From NCBI RefSeq assembly GCF_034067285.1, contig NZ_CP139286.1, forward strand, positions 682,001 through 746,000: a stretch of DNA of 64,000 nucleotides, written 5' to 3'. Made by a program: the position numbers and the translations under genes. Positions 18,138 to 26,249 of this stretch are shown piece after piece. Every line of letters begins with the position of its first letter. Position 1 is the stretch's first letter. A model generated the notes under the pieces. That model saw nothing but the letters and a program-made list of their open reading frames with translations, was not told the DNA's origin and searched no databases. This stretch comes from Acinetobacter pittii (GTDB lineage Bacteria; Pseudomonadota; Gammaproteobacteria; Pseudomonadales; Moraxellaceae).

Positions 18138-18515
18138 AGGTCTTCACTCACAATGAATAAGTAAATTATTCTAATAGATGGAGTTATTTTAGCCTAGACT
18201 ACAAATTAATAAGCTGTGACTGAAAAGTAATTATAAAAAATATTTAAAATCATTGATTTACTTTTAATATTTCAATATAAAGTAAAAAGTCCTCTAAAAA
18301 ATATAATTTCATATAGACTTTTTTTCTTAGATTTTGCTTAGATTAAGTCATTGCCAGCATATTGCTTAATTCTCAAAATATGCTCGCGTCAATACGATTG
18401 ATGTATAAAGCAGATCGCTATCTCTTGGCCTTAAAACAATTTAAGATGAAGAGAAGGGTAAACAAGAATGCTTGTTTTGATATAGAAGAACATAATAGTA
18501 AGGATAACAGTTGAT
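18138..18515. other. Divergent promoter region between aroP and prpF
   Basis: AT-rich with no ORF or RNA gene I can support. The only clear signal is the prpF ribosome binding site AAGGA about eight bases before ATG 18516. I do not see an obvious TyrR-like box, but I have no way to score one here. Confidence 0.5.
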
Positions 18516-19703
18516 ATGAGCTCAGTACCGCAAATTAAAATTCCAGCAACTTATATGCGTGGTGGAACCAGTAAAGGTGTCTTTTTTAAGCTTGATGATT
18601 TGCCGGAAAAAGCCCAAGTTGCAGGACAAGCCAGAGATCAGCTGTTACTACGTGTAATTGGTAGCCCAGACCCATATGGAAAACAAATTGATGGCATGGG
18701 TGGTGCTACTTCGAGTACCAGTAAAACAGTTATTCTCGCTAAAAGTACTCAGCCAGATCATGATGTCGATTATTTATTTGGTCAGGTTTCAATTGATCAA
18801 GCTTTCGTAGATTGGAGTGGTAACTGCGGTAATTTGACAGCTGCGGTTGGTTCTTTTGCGATTTCAAATGGTTTAGTTGATGCAAATCGTATTCCAGAAA
18901 ATGGCCTATGTACGGTTCGAATTTGGCAAAAAAATATTCAAAAGACTATTATTGCGCATGTGCCCATTACTAATGGACAAGTTCAAGAAACAGGTGATTT
19001 TGAGTTGGATGGGGTGACTTTCCCTGCAGCTGAAGTTCAAATTGAGTTTTTAGACCCAGCCGATGACGGTAAAGAAGGCGGCGATATGTTCCCGACGGGA
19101 AATATCGTTGACGAATTAGAAGTCCCTGACGTTGGTCGTTTCCAAGCGACATTTATTAATGCAGGTATTCCAACCATTTTCTTAAATGCAGAAGATTTGG
19201 GTTACCAAGGTACAGAGCTACAAGATCATATTAATAGTGATGCAACTGCACTGGCACGTTTTGAGAAAATTCGGGCGTATGGTGCGGTACAGATGGGCTT
19301 AATTAAAGATATTTCAGAAGCGGCTGCACGTCAGCACACACCAAAAATTGCTTTTGTTTCTAAACCGAAAAACTACATCGCTTCAAGTGGTAAACAAGTT
19401 TCAGATAGTGATGTCGATTTATTGGTTCGTGCTTTGTCGATGGGTAAATTACACCATGCGATGATGGGAACAGCAGCAGTGGCGATTGGTACGGCAGCCG
19501 CCATTCCGGGCACATTAGTAAACCTTGCAGCTGGCGGTGGTGAGCGTGAGGCAGTACGCTTTGGTCATCCATCTGGAACATTACGTGTTGGCGCTCAAGC
19601 TGAACTTGTTAATGATCAATGGGTCGTTAAAAAGGCGATTATGAGCCGTAGTGCACGTGTGTTAATGGAAGGTTGGGTACGCGTTCCGGGTGACAGTTTC
19701 TAA
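18516..19703 (+). CDS. prpF: 2-methylaconitate cis-trans isomerase PrpF
   Basis: PrpF-type isomerase (395 residues) of the diaminopimelate-epimerase-like fold. It acts after AcnD in the 2-methylcitrate route for propionyl-CoA. Motifs include the start PATYMRGGTSKGVFF, the substrate-binding GGATSSTSK ending at Lys70, and the conserved Cys104 in SGNCGNLTAAVG, with RFGHPSGTLRVGA near the end. No prpB, prpC, acnD or GntR regulator is beside it, which is unusual because prpF normally sits in the prp operon. A related isomerase acting on another aconitate-like substrate is possible. Confidence 0.85.
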   Translation: MSSVPQIKIPATYMRGGTSKGVFFKLDDLPEKAQVAGQARDQLLLRVIGSPDPYGKQIDGMGGATSSTSKTVILAKSTQPDHDVDYLFGQVSIDQAFVDWSGNCGNLTAAVGSFAISNGLVDANRIPENGLCTVRIWQKNIQKTIIAHVPITNGQVQETGDFELDGVTFPAAEVQIEFLDPADDGKEGGDMFPTGNIVDELEVPDVGRFQATFINAGIPTIFLNAEDLGYQGTELQDHINSDATALARFEKIRAYGAVQMGLIKDISEAAARQHTPKIAFVSKPKNYIASSGKQVSDSDVDLLVRALSMGKLHHAMMGTAAVAIGTAAAIPGTLVNLAAGGGEREAVRFGHPSGTLRVGAQAELVNDQWVVKKAIMSRSARVLMEGWVRVPGDSF

Positions 19704-19717
19704 AACACTTAAGAATG

Positions 19718-19749
19718 AAAAAGCCTCTCAATTTTGTAGAGGCTTTTTT
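19718..19749 (+). terminator. Terminator of prpF
   Basis: AAAAAGCCTCT and AGAGGCTTTTTT form the stem around a nine-base loop, followed by a T-run. Confidence 0.92.
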
Positions 19750-19864
19750 ACATAGGCCTTCGAAAACTCATCACGCACTTTTCACAGTGAATCGTGTATG
19801 ATGTAGCGCATGAATGCTTCATGACATTCAATAAAATTTCTCTACTGATTTTATCGAGGCGACT

Positions 19865-20776
19865 GTGTCATCACTCTCTCAAGTTAATGCGGATGTTTTA
19901 AAACAAGCTCAACAACGTATTCAACAAGATTTATTGACGACACTGGCCGCATTCTCAATTCCAGAGCCTTTAAAAGGCGCAGTACATCATGCAGTTATGC
20001 TTGGTGGAAAGCGTGTGCGTCCGGCTTTATGTTATGCCACTGCCTCTTTACAGCCAAATCCAAATTTTGCTGCGGCTCGCCGTGCTGCGGTCGCAGTTGA
20101 ACTTATTCATTGTTACTCATTAGCGCACGATGATTTGCCTTGTATGGACAATGATTTGCTTCGTCGTGGTCAACCGACTTGTCATGTTGCGTTTGGTGAA
20201 GATACTGCTTTGCTTGCAGGTGACATATTACAATCAATGGCTTTTGAGGTTTTAGGTAGCCGTTTGTTTGATGAACAAGGGCAGGGTACCGATGCCGCGA
20301 TTGTATTAAAACAAATGCAGATTTTAGCAACTGCCAGCTCTAAAATGGTTTCTGGACAGGTTTTAGATTTACAATCTGAAGGCAAGCAAATTACTCAAGA
20401 CGAACTTGAAAATATCCATCGCAATAAAACTGGTGCGCTCATTCAAGCGGCCATTATGATGGGTGCAGTGACCATTTTCTCTGGAACAGATCAAGCAATT
20501 CCAAAGTTACGTCAATATGGCCAAACAATTGGATTAGCTTTTCAGGTTTTAGACGATATTCTTGATATTACTTCGAGTACTGAAACCTTGGGTAAAACTG
20601 CGGGTAAGGATGAGCAAGTACAAAAATCGACGTACCCAGCCTTAATGGGGCTTGAGCAAGCAAAAAACTATGCTAAAGAGTTGCATGATCAAGCTTTTGA
20701 AGCCTTAGCTCATTTTGGTGACGATGCAAAAGAATTAGTCGATATCTCACAATTCCTTTTAGCTCGTACCAATTAA
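19865..20776 (+). CDS. ispA: Farnesyl diphosphate synthase
   Basis: Short-chain trans-prenyltransferase making farnesyl diphosphate for quinone, undecaprenyl and related lipids. The 303-residue product has the first aspartate-rich motif DDLPCMDND (the DDxxxxD short-chain form with a two-residue insertion) and the second motif DDILD. GGKRVRPALCY lies near the N-terminus. The start codon is GTG at 19865. It is followed after 57 bp by a YjbR-type gene with its own ribosome binding site. In this window the long-chain synthase ispB is encoded separately. Confidence 0.95.
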   Translation: MSSLSQVNADVLKQAQQRIQQDLLTTLAAFSIPEPLKGAVHHAVMLGGKRVRPALCYATASLQPNPNFAAARRAAVAVELIHCYSLAHDDLPCMDNDLLRRGQPTCHVAFGEDTALLAGDILQSMAFEVLGSRLFDEQGQGTDAAIVLKQMQILATASSKMVSGQVLDLQSEGKQITQDELENIHRNKTGALIQAAIMMGAVTIFSGTDQAIPKLRQYGQTIGLAFQVLDDILDITSSTETLGKTAGKDEQVQKSTYPALMGLEQAKNYAKELHDQAFEALAHFGDDAKELVDISQFLLARTN

Positions 20777-20833
20777 TAAGATTAAATCAATATTCATGCT
20801 TCTATTCATATTCAATGAATAAAGGAGAAAAGA

Positions 20834-21202
20834 ATGAATGGTGCTCAGCTTCATCAAAATGCAATTGAAATTGCACGAAATCTTCCTTTTAGTGAGCAGA
20901 CTCATCCATTTGGGCCTGAATATGAAGTTTTTAAAATATTAGAAAAAATATTCATGCTGACTACAGAAGTCGCGGGCGTCAAAATGATTAATGTCAAATG
21001 TGACCCGTATAAAAGTCAGGAATATCAAGAACTCTATTCATTTATTATTCCGGGCTATCATATGAATAAAAAGCACTGGATTTCGATTACACCGCATAAG
21101 AACTTATCAAGTGATTTACTTCAAGATTTGATTCATGATTCTTATGATGTAGTCGTGAAAAAACTTCCTTTGAAAGATCAGAAAAAATTAAAAAATCAAT
21201 AA
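20834..21202 (+). CDS. MmcQ/YjbR family protein
   Basis: A 122-residue protein of the MmcQ/YjbR double-wing family, annotated as DNA-binding from its fold but of unsettled function. The hallmark blocks are present: HPFGPEYEVFKILEKIFML, then VKCDP, PGYHMNKKHWISI and DLIHDSYDVVVKKLP. AAAGGAG lies seven bases before the ATG. It may be co-transcribed with ispA, since the 57-bp gap has no terminator. A strong terminator follows. Confidence 0.88.
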   Translation: MNGAQLHQNAIEIARNLPFSEQTHPFGPEYEVFKILEKIFMLTTEVAGVKMINVKCDPYKSQEYQELYSFIIPGYHMNKKHWISITPHKNLSSDLLQDLIHDSYDVVVKKLPLKDQKKLKNQ

Positions 21203-21213
21203 TATAAAAGATA

Positions 21214-21241
21214 AAAACGGTGGCATGATGGCCACCGTTTT
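21214..21241. terminator. Bidirectional terminator
   Basis: Perfect 11-bp stem AAAACGGTGGC (21214-21224) with GCCACCGTTTT (21231-21241) and a six-base loop. It separates the YjbR gene (+) from qmcA (-). Confidence 0.88.
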
Positions 21242-21271
21242 GCTTTCAATTACTTATTTAAAGTAACTGAA

Positions 21272-22126
21272 TTAATTATGTTTTCCCATAATGCCGCGAA
21301 TTGTATTTAAAACATCGGCAGGTAAAACCACAGTTTTAGCATTGCTTGATTTCGCCATATCTTGCATTGCTTTGACATACTGCTCACCTAACAGGTAAGC
21401 AACAGGTGTTTCTTTATCACCCACTGCACTTGTGACCATCTCAATTGCTTTTTGTGAAGCTTCAGCCAAAACAACTTGTGCTTCTGCATCACGGCGAGAG
21501 GCTTCTAGGCGACCGTCAGCCTCTAAAATAGCAGCTTGTTTTTCACCGTCCGCTCTCGTTACTGTCGCACGGCGTTGACGTTCTGCCGCAGCTTGAGCTT
21601 CCATGGCAGCTTGCATGGTTGAAGAGGGCTGAATATCTTGAATTTCAACAGTTTTTAAAGTGATGCCCCAATCTGAAATATCATCAGAAATAGCTGCTTT
21701 TAACTTGGCTTTAATATGGTCTCGTGAAGACAAAGCATCATCTAGATCCATTTCGCCGACAATAGAACGTAATGAAGTTTGTACAAGGTTTTGAATTGCC
21801 CATGTATAGTTTTCAATACCATAAACTGCTTTTTCTGGTGTGGTTAAATTAATATATGCCACAGCATTCATGAGCAATACCGCATTGTCACGTGTAATCA
21901 CTTCTTGAGAAGGGATATCTAACACAATATCTTTAGTGGTAACTTTATAAGCCACATCATCGACATAGGGAATCACAAAATTAAGCCCTGGATTTAGGGT
22001 AGAGTGATATTTACCTAAGCGTTGAACAATCCACTTATAACCCTGAGGAACAATGCGAACCCCTTTAAAAATAGTGATAGCCACAAAAGCCAAAAAGGCT
22101 AAAACAATAATAGTACCAACTGGCAT
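21272..22126 (-). CDS. SPFH/band-7 membrane protein (QmcA/stomatin-like)
   Basis: A 284-residue slipin/stomatin-type protein that likely organises lipid microdomains and membrane protease activity. Residues 4-20 are a membrane anchor. The SPFH domain starts VRIVPQGYKWIVQRLGKYH and continues through ITRDNAVLLMNAVAY and LRSIVGEMDLDDALSSRD. The region from about 180 to 230 (MEAQAAAERQRRA, RDAEAQVVLAEAS) is a coiled coil. It lies 28 bp after an nfeD gene on the same strand, the standard NfeD-SPFH pair. Confidence 0.92.
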   Translation of the reverse strand: MPVGTIIVLAFLAFVAITIFKGVRIVPQGYKWIVQRLGKYHSTLNPGLNFVIPYVDDVAYKVTTKDIVLDIPSQEVITRDNAVLLMNAVAYINLTTPEKAVYGIENYTWAIQNLVQTSLRSIVGEMDLDDALSSRDHIKAKLKAAISDDISDWGITLKTVEIQDIQPSSTMQAAMEAQAAAERQRRATVTRADGEKQAAILEADGRLEASRRDAEAQVVLAEASQKAIEMVTSAVGDKETPVAYLLGEQYVKAMQDMAKSSNAKTVVLPADVLNTIRGIMGKHN

Positions 22127-22154
22127 GAAAATACCCTCTCTTTATCTTTAATGT

Positions 22155-22616
22155 TTATGAAGTACCGTGGGACTGGACAATTAAGTCATTACCCGAAATA
22201 TCAATAACTCTAACGCGGTCACCGACTTTGACTGGAGTAGTACTTCGACAGTTCCATTCATCGGCTCCTAAAATAGGCATTGGAAAGCGAACAATAATTT
22301 GATCATGGTCAAGATCGGTTTGAATCACCATACCGATTTGACCAATAGTCGCTTCACGGGGTAATCCCGCTTTAGTTTTATCAATTGATAATGGTTTAAT
22401 AAATTTGAACCAAAGAATGGTGCATAGCACTGAAAGAACTATCCACAATACAATTTGCGTTGTAAGGCTAATATCTGGAAATAACCAGTAGAGAAAGCAC
22501 ACCATAATGGCGGCAATACCAAACCAAAGCGCAGCAAAGGCGGGTAGAATCAGTTCAGAAAGAATAAGTAAGATACCCAATACAAACCAGTGCCAAGGTT
22601 GTATAACAAACTCCAT
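22155..22616 (-). CDS. NfeD family membrane protein (short form)
   Basis: A 153-residue NfeD1b-type partner of the SPFH protein. Three hydrophobic spans occupy about residues 8-75. The C-terminal part (about 85-150) forms an OB-fold: GLPREATIGQIGMVIQTDLDH, then EWNCRSTTPVKVGDRVRVIDI. The long ClpP-like protease domain of full-length NfeD is absent, as usual for this form. It is the first gene of the nfeD-qmcA pair, with a perfect inverted repeat 31 bp upstream of its start. Confidence 0.9.
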   Translation of the reverse strand: MEFVIQPWHWFVLGILLILSELILPAFAALWFGIAAIMVCFLYWLFPDISLTTQIVLWIVLSVLCTILWFKFIKPLSIDKTKAGLPREATIGQIGMVIQTDLDHDQIIVRFPMPILGADEWNCRSTTPVKVGDRVRVIDISGNDLIVQSHGTS

Positions 22617-22646
22617 AGATCTGCTCTTTTATATATCTTTATGATG

Positions 22647-22675
22647 GGTAAAAGTGATTCAATATCACTTTTACC
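22647..22675 (-). promoter_or_regulatory. Perfect 12-bp-arm inverted repeat upstream of nfeD
   Basis: GGTAAAAGTGAT (22647-22658) and ATCACTTTTACC (22664-22675) are perfect with a five-base loop. It lies between the patatin gene end and the nfeD start. It could be an operator for nfeD-qmcA or a hairpin ending the upstream transcript; no T-tract follows in either direction. Confidence 0.55.
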
Positions 22676-22721
22676 ACTGTAGCAGATGATGGGGAGTGTG
22701 GATAGAAAAAAACCACCTCAA

Positions 22722-23681
22722 TTAAAATTTAGGGCGTGGTGCAGGTTTAAATGCAGCTGGAGATTTTTTGAAGTTTGCAATTGCAGTTTCAACTTGGCGT
22801 ATTTGCGCTTGAGCAGCTTTTTCACCTTCCAAAATTGCTTGATTACTTGACTTGAGATCAAGCGTACCTAAGTGGCCCACTTTAGGTTGAATCACTACAT
22901 TGGCTTGCTTGAGTTCTTCATTAATACTTTGCTGACCCATAATATTAATGGTTTGATCCAGTAGTCCCCACATGTTTGCTGGGCGGTTCCCTGCTGGACG
23001 CGCAGAAATATCAACCGCAATCACAATATCAGCACCCATATCACGAGCGGTTTTTACAGGAATTGGGCTAACCAATCCACCATCTACATATTTTTGATTA
23101 CCAATAGTTGCTGGTACAAACACATTCGGAATACTACAAGATGCACGTACGGCTTGGCCTGCATTACCTTTAATAAAGTCAGCTTTTTGACCATTATCAA
23201 GGCGCGTTGCGACCGCTGCAAAACGAATTGGAAATTTCTCAATTGGTTTGTTGCCTACGTTACGGTTAACGTAGTCCTGTAACTTTTGTCCAAGAATAAT
23301 ACCCTGACGGTTGAGTGTTAAATCGCGGATATCCGATTCTTGTAACTTCAGCGCTAGACTTTGCAATTGATAAGGCGTTTGTCCACTTGCGTAGATACTT
23401 CCCACAAAGCTACCGGCACTAGTACCTGTCACAATTTTAGGTTTAATTCCGTGAGACTCTAAAACCTTGATTACACCAATATGTGAAAATCCTTTTGCTC
23501 CACCGCCACCTAAAGCAAGCGCAATCACAGGTTCACGGGCTTTCATTGAGGTTGTCGGTGCTGGTGTTTTGCTAAATTTATCACAGCCAAATAGTGCTAA
23601 AGAGATAAATCCAATACTGGCAAATTGAGCAATTTTCATCTTTAAAAATAATCTACGTCGAGATAAATTAAGAAGGGCCAT
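22722..23681 (-). CDS. Patatin-like phospholipase, predicted Tat-exported lipoprotein
   Basis: A 319-residue RssA/patatin-like lipid acyl hydrolase. The Ser-Asp dyad is clear: oxyanion loop GGGGAKGF, nucleophile elbow GTSAG (Ser88) and DGG (Asp200). From ATG 23681 the N-terminus has a twin-arginine motif RRLFLK at residues 9-14, then a hydrophobic stretch ending in lipobox LFGC with Cys33. This suggests Tat export and lipidation. A shorter start at 23639 would keep the lipobox but lose the Tat motif. It lies 24 bp after the acyltransferase gene on the same strand, so the two are probably co-transcribed. Confidence 0.85.
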   Translation of the reverse strand: MALLNLSRRRLFLKMKIAQFASIGFISLALFGCDKFSKTPAPTTSMKAREPVIALALGGGGAKGFSHIGVIKVLESHGIKPKIVTGTSAGSFVGSIYASGQTPYQLQSLALKLQESDIRDLTLNRQGIILGQKLQDYVNRNVGNKPIEKFPIRFAAVATRLDNGQKADFIKGNAGQAVRASCSIPNVFVPATIGNQKYVDGGLVSPIPVKTARDMGADIVIAVDISARPAGNRPANMWGLLDQTINIMGQQSINEELKQANVVIQPKVGHLGTLDLKSSNQAILEGEKAAQAQIRQVETAIANFKKSPAAFKPAPRPKF

Positions 23682-23705
23682 AAGACCAGATTTGCTCAAT
23701 TTTTG

Positions 23706-24332
23706 CTAGGTTTTTTTCACTAGATTTTGTAAAGGTTCAGCGAGCCAATTGCGATTTTTGGGTGATATTTTTCCTTCATAACGCTCAAAAATCTTAGCGA
23801 GATCTTCATCATAGTTACCACTAGGATTTAAGTGCCCTAAGCAGTGAATCGTCTTATGATCATAATCGAAAGAAAACATCACAATAGGAATATCGGCTTT
23901 TGCAGCAATATGGTAAAAACCACTTTTCATTTTTTTTGCTTTTTTACGTGTGCCTTCGGGTGCCATTCCAATCCAGATCTTGTCATGTTTTTGAATGGTA
24001 GCAACGACTTGTTCTGTCAGTCCATTGGCCGTGTCACGTTTAACAGGAATGACTCCAGCCCAATCTAAAGCTCGTTTAAAAGGTGGTTTAAAAAGAGCGT
24101 CTTTACCTAATACTGTAATTTGGATACCTAATCCGAAAATCGCAAGAAAGCCATACCATCCATCAATATTAGAGGTATGGGGTGAGATAATCGCGACTGC
24201 TTTTGGAAAATTGGGAACTTCACCTTCGATTGTCCAACCTTGTGCTAAAAAAAGTTTCTTAAATAGCGCCCGACTTAAAGCAGTGCCACGTTGGGGTACC
24301 AAATCAGGTAAATTAGGGAAATGTTGATCCAT
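23706..24332 (-). CDS. Lysophospholipid acyltransferase family protein (PlsC-like)
   Basis: A 208-residue glycerolipid acyltransferase. The HxxxxD catalytic motif is HTSNIDG (His52, Asp57), and the acyl-acceptor-binding motif APEGTRKK is near residue 125. It lacks an obvious N-terminal membrane span and is shorter than PlsC (about 245), matching a soluble PlsC-like subgroup. The downstream patatin-like gene suggests a paired deacylation/reacylation role in phospholipid remodelling; this is inference from adjacency. Confidence 0.85.
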   Translation of the reverse strand: MDQHFPNLPDLVPQRGTALSRALFKKLFLAQGWTIEGEVPNFPKAVAIISPHTSNIDGWYGFLAIFGLGIQITVLGKDALFKPPFKRALDWAGVIPVKRDTANGLTEQVVATIQKHDKIWIGMAPEGTRKKAKKMKSGFYHIAAKADIPIVMFSFDYDHKTIHCLGHLNPSGNYDEDLAKIFERYEGKISPKNRNWLAEPLQNLVKKT

Positions 24333-24460
24333 ATTTTTTTAAATTTTAACTTGTCCTCGTTTTATCTTAATCTTTTGAAATATATGCTTCATTGGCAAAA
24401 TGTAAGAACAACATGACATTTGATGTTATTCCTCATTAAACAAATAAAAAGTAGGTTTCT

Positions 24461-25720
24461 ATGTTGCGGCAGCAAAATCTTTATCTTCTACTATTTTCTT
24501 TATATTGGGCACAAGGACTGCCTGTTGGGTTTATGACCCATGCTTTACCCGTGATCTTAAGAGCAGAAGGAGTTTCACTCGCCCATATTGGTGGTTTTGG
24601 CTTATTAATGCTGCCTTGGTCAATCAAGATTTTTTGGGCGCCGTGGGTCGATCGACACGCACTTTCCCGTTTAGGGCACTATCGTAGTTGGATATTACCT
24701 ACGCAGTTTTTGACGGTAGGTGTACTTTTTATTTTGTCTTTTTTCCCCGTTCAAGCTTTAGATCAGCCCATTTATTTATTTGCCTTTTTTATTTCACTTC
24801 TTTTTATGAATTTAACAGGAGCAACCCAAGATATTGCGACTGATGCTTTAGCAGTCAATTTATTGAAACATGATCAACAACATTGGGGGAATACATTTCA
24901 GGTCATTGGTTCGCGGTTAGGTTTTATTGTCGGTGGAGGCGCCGTACTTTGGTGTTTAGACTGGCTGACATGGCAACCTACTTTTTTGCTATTAGCAACC
25001 TTAGTATTTTTAAATACTTTACCCGTTTTATTATTTAAAGAGCCTCAACACACTTCTCATCTAAATGAAGAACCCAAACTTGGCCAACAAAATTTAATTC
25101 TAAAAATTAAAGCCTATTTGGGTTATTTCTCCCAAAGTAAAGAGCTCCGTTCTTGGTTAATAGTACTCATCACTTTTAAAGTAGCGGACGGCTTAGCGGG
25201 ACCATTACTCAAACCTTTAATGGTGGATATGGGGTTAAGTTTTACTCAAATTGGTGTTTATATCACGATGCTCGGTGCAGTAGCGGCGCTGATAGGGGCA
25301 GCAATAGCAGGATGGGGGCTTAAATACTTTTCAAGGTCAACAGCTTTAATTGTTTTTTCAGTCTTTAAAATTATGAGTCTAGGAGCCTATGCTTACTTAG
25401 CCTATACCTATGAACAAAAAATTCAGCTCAATGTCTGGGCTATCTATATAGTAAATGCTTTAGAAGATGCCTTCTCGGCAATGTTGTTGGTGGTTATGTT
25501 GACTCTAGTCATGCATTACAGTCGCAAAGAATATGCAGGAACAGATTTTACCTTTCAAGTATCAGTCATGGCGACTGTGAGTGGTCTTCTTTATAGTTGC
25601 AGTGGGGTGATTGGTGATGTACTTGGTTATTTCCATTATTTGATAGCTATTGTCATTATTGCAGTGATTACTTTACTGCCTATTTATCTCTGGAAACATG
25701 CAAAACTACAGGAAAATTAA
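24461..25720 (+). CDS. MFS transporter, AmpG-like
   Basis: A 419-residue major facilitator with 12 hydrophobic spans. The N-terminus (LYWAQGLPVGFMTHALPVIL) and LPWSIKIFWAPWVD resemble AmpG muropeptide permeases and the related acetyl-CoA transporter group, including the conserved NLTGATQDIATDALAV. AmpG imports anhydromuropeptides for cell wall recycling. Length is shorter than E. coli AmpG (491) because the C-terminal extension is missing. Substrate is therefore uncertain. It is divergent from the acyltransferase gene. Confidence 0.78.
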   Translation: MLRQQNLYLLLFSLYWAQGLPVGFMTHALPVILRAEGVSLAHIGGFGLLMLPWSIKIFWAPWVDRHALSRLGHYRSWILPTQFLTVGVLFILSFFPVQALDQPIYLFAFFISLLFMNLTGATQDIATDALAVNLLKHDQQHWGNTFQVIGSRLGFIVGGGAVLWCLDWLTWQPTFLLLATLVFLNTLPVLLFKEPQHTSHLNEEPKLGQQNLILKIKAYLGYFSQSKELRSWLIVLITFKVADGLAGPLLKPLMVDMGLSFTQIGVYITMLGAVAALIGAAIAGWGLKYFSRSTALIVFSVFKIMSLGAYAYLAYTYEQKIQLNVWAIYIVNALEDAFSAMLLVVMLTLVMHYSRKEYAGTDFTFQVSVMATVSGLLYSCSGVIGDVLGYFHYLIAIVIIAVITLLPIYLWKHAKLQEN

Positions 25721-25793
25721 TGTTAACTAAATGAAATAAAGAAATTTAATATTGCTTAAGCCATGATCTAGCCTAGATCTACTACCTTGGTCT

Positions 25794-25985
25794 ATGTTTT
25801 TAAAAATGTATATTTTTAGCTATTTAAATGCGCTATTAATTGTGCCATCTTGTGTGAGTAGCAAATGGAAGCTAACTGGAGAAAAAATGGATTTCGATAA
25901 CAAGAAAAATCATGTGAATCAATCAATATCGGCAGAAAAATGTTCAATTAGATTGGATATTAGCCTAAAGTCTAAAAAAGAATAA
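25794..25985 (+). CDS. Doubtful small ORF, possible lipoprotein-like peptide
   Basis: A 63-residue frame starting ATG, with a short hydrophobic N-terminus and a lipobox-like VPSC, then a charged Lys/Asp/Asn-rich tail. No clear ribosome binding site precedes it and I recognise no homologue. It sits in an otherwise empty 530-bp gap before the porin gene, so it may be chance or the remnant of a gene. Confidence 0.22.
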   Translation: MFLKMYIFSYLNALLIVPSCVSSKWKLTGEKMDFDNKKNHVNQSISAEKCSIRLDISLKSKKE

Positions 25986-26249
25986 TGAAATAACGATTTA
26001 ATCATTCTATAAGATAAGAGAGTTGTGTAGGATTCGTTACAACATGAAGTTAAGGTAAAAATCTGTAAAACAAAGTATGTCTTTGGTTATAGGCTTTAGT
26101 CTTGCACAGCGTTGAAATTGGTTTTGGTTGCGGTAATAAAATTAATGTAACCAAAGTGGAGGAGAGTTGATTTTTTAGCCCCTTAATTTAATGGCGTAAA
26201 TCAACTTGGCATGGATAGGCAACATAAAATATATTTTTAGGAGTTCTTG
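25986..26249 (+). promoter_or_regulatory. Structured leader/promoter region of the DcaP-like porin
   Basis: Two inverted repeats are visible. TTTGGTT (26123-26129) pairs with AACCAAA (26149-26155). AGTTGATTT (26165-26173) pairs with AAATCAACT (26198-26206), with a 24-base loop. The porin ribosome binding site AGGAG follows at 26239-26243. The length suggests a long 5' untranslated leader that may respond to small RNAs or stability factors, but I see no defined riboswitch. Confidence 0.4.

Noticed and set aside
25794..25985. 63-residue ORF as a confident lipoprotein gene
   Set aside because: The lipobox-like VPSC and hydrophobic start are suggestive, but there is no ribosome binding site and no recognisable family, so it is kept only as a low-confidence feature.
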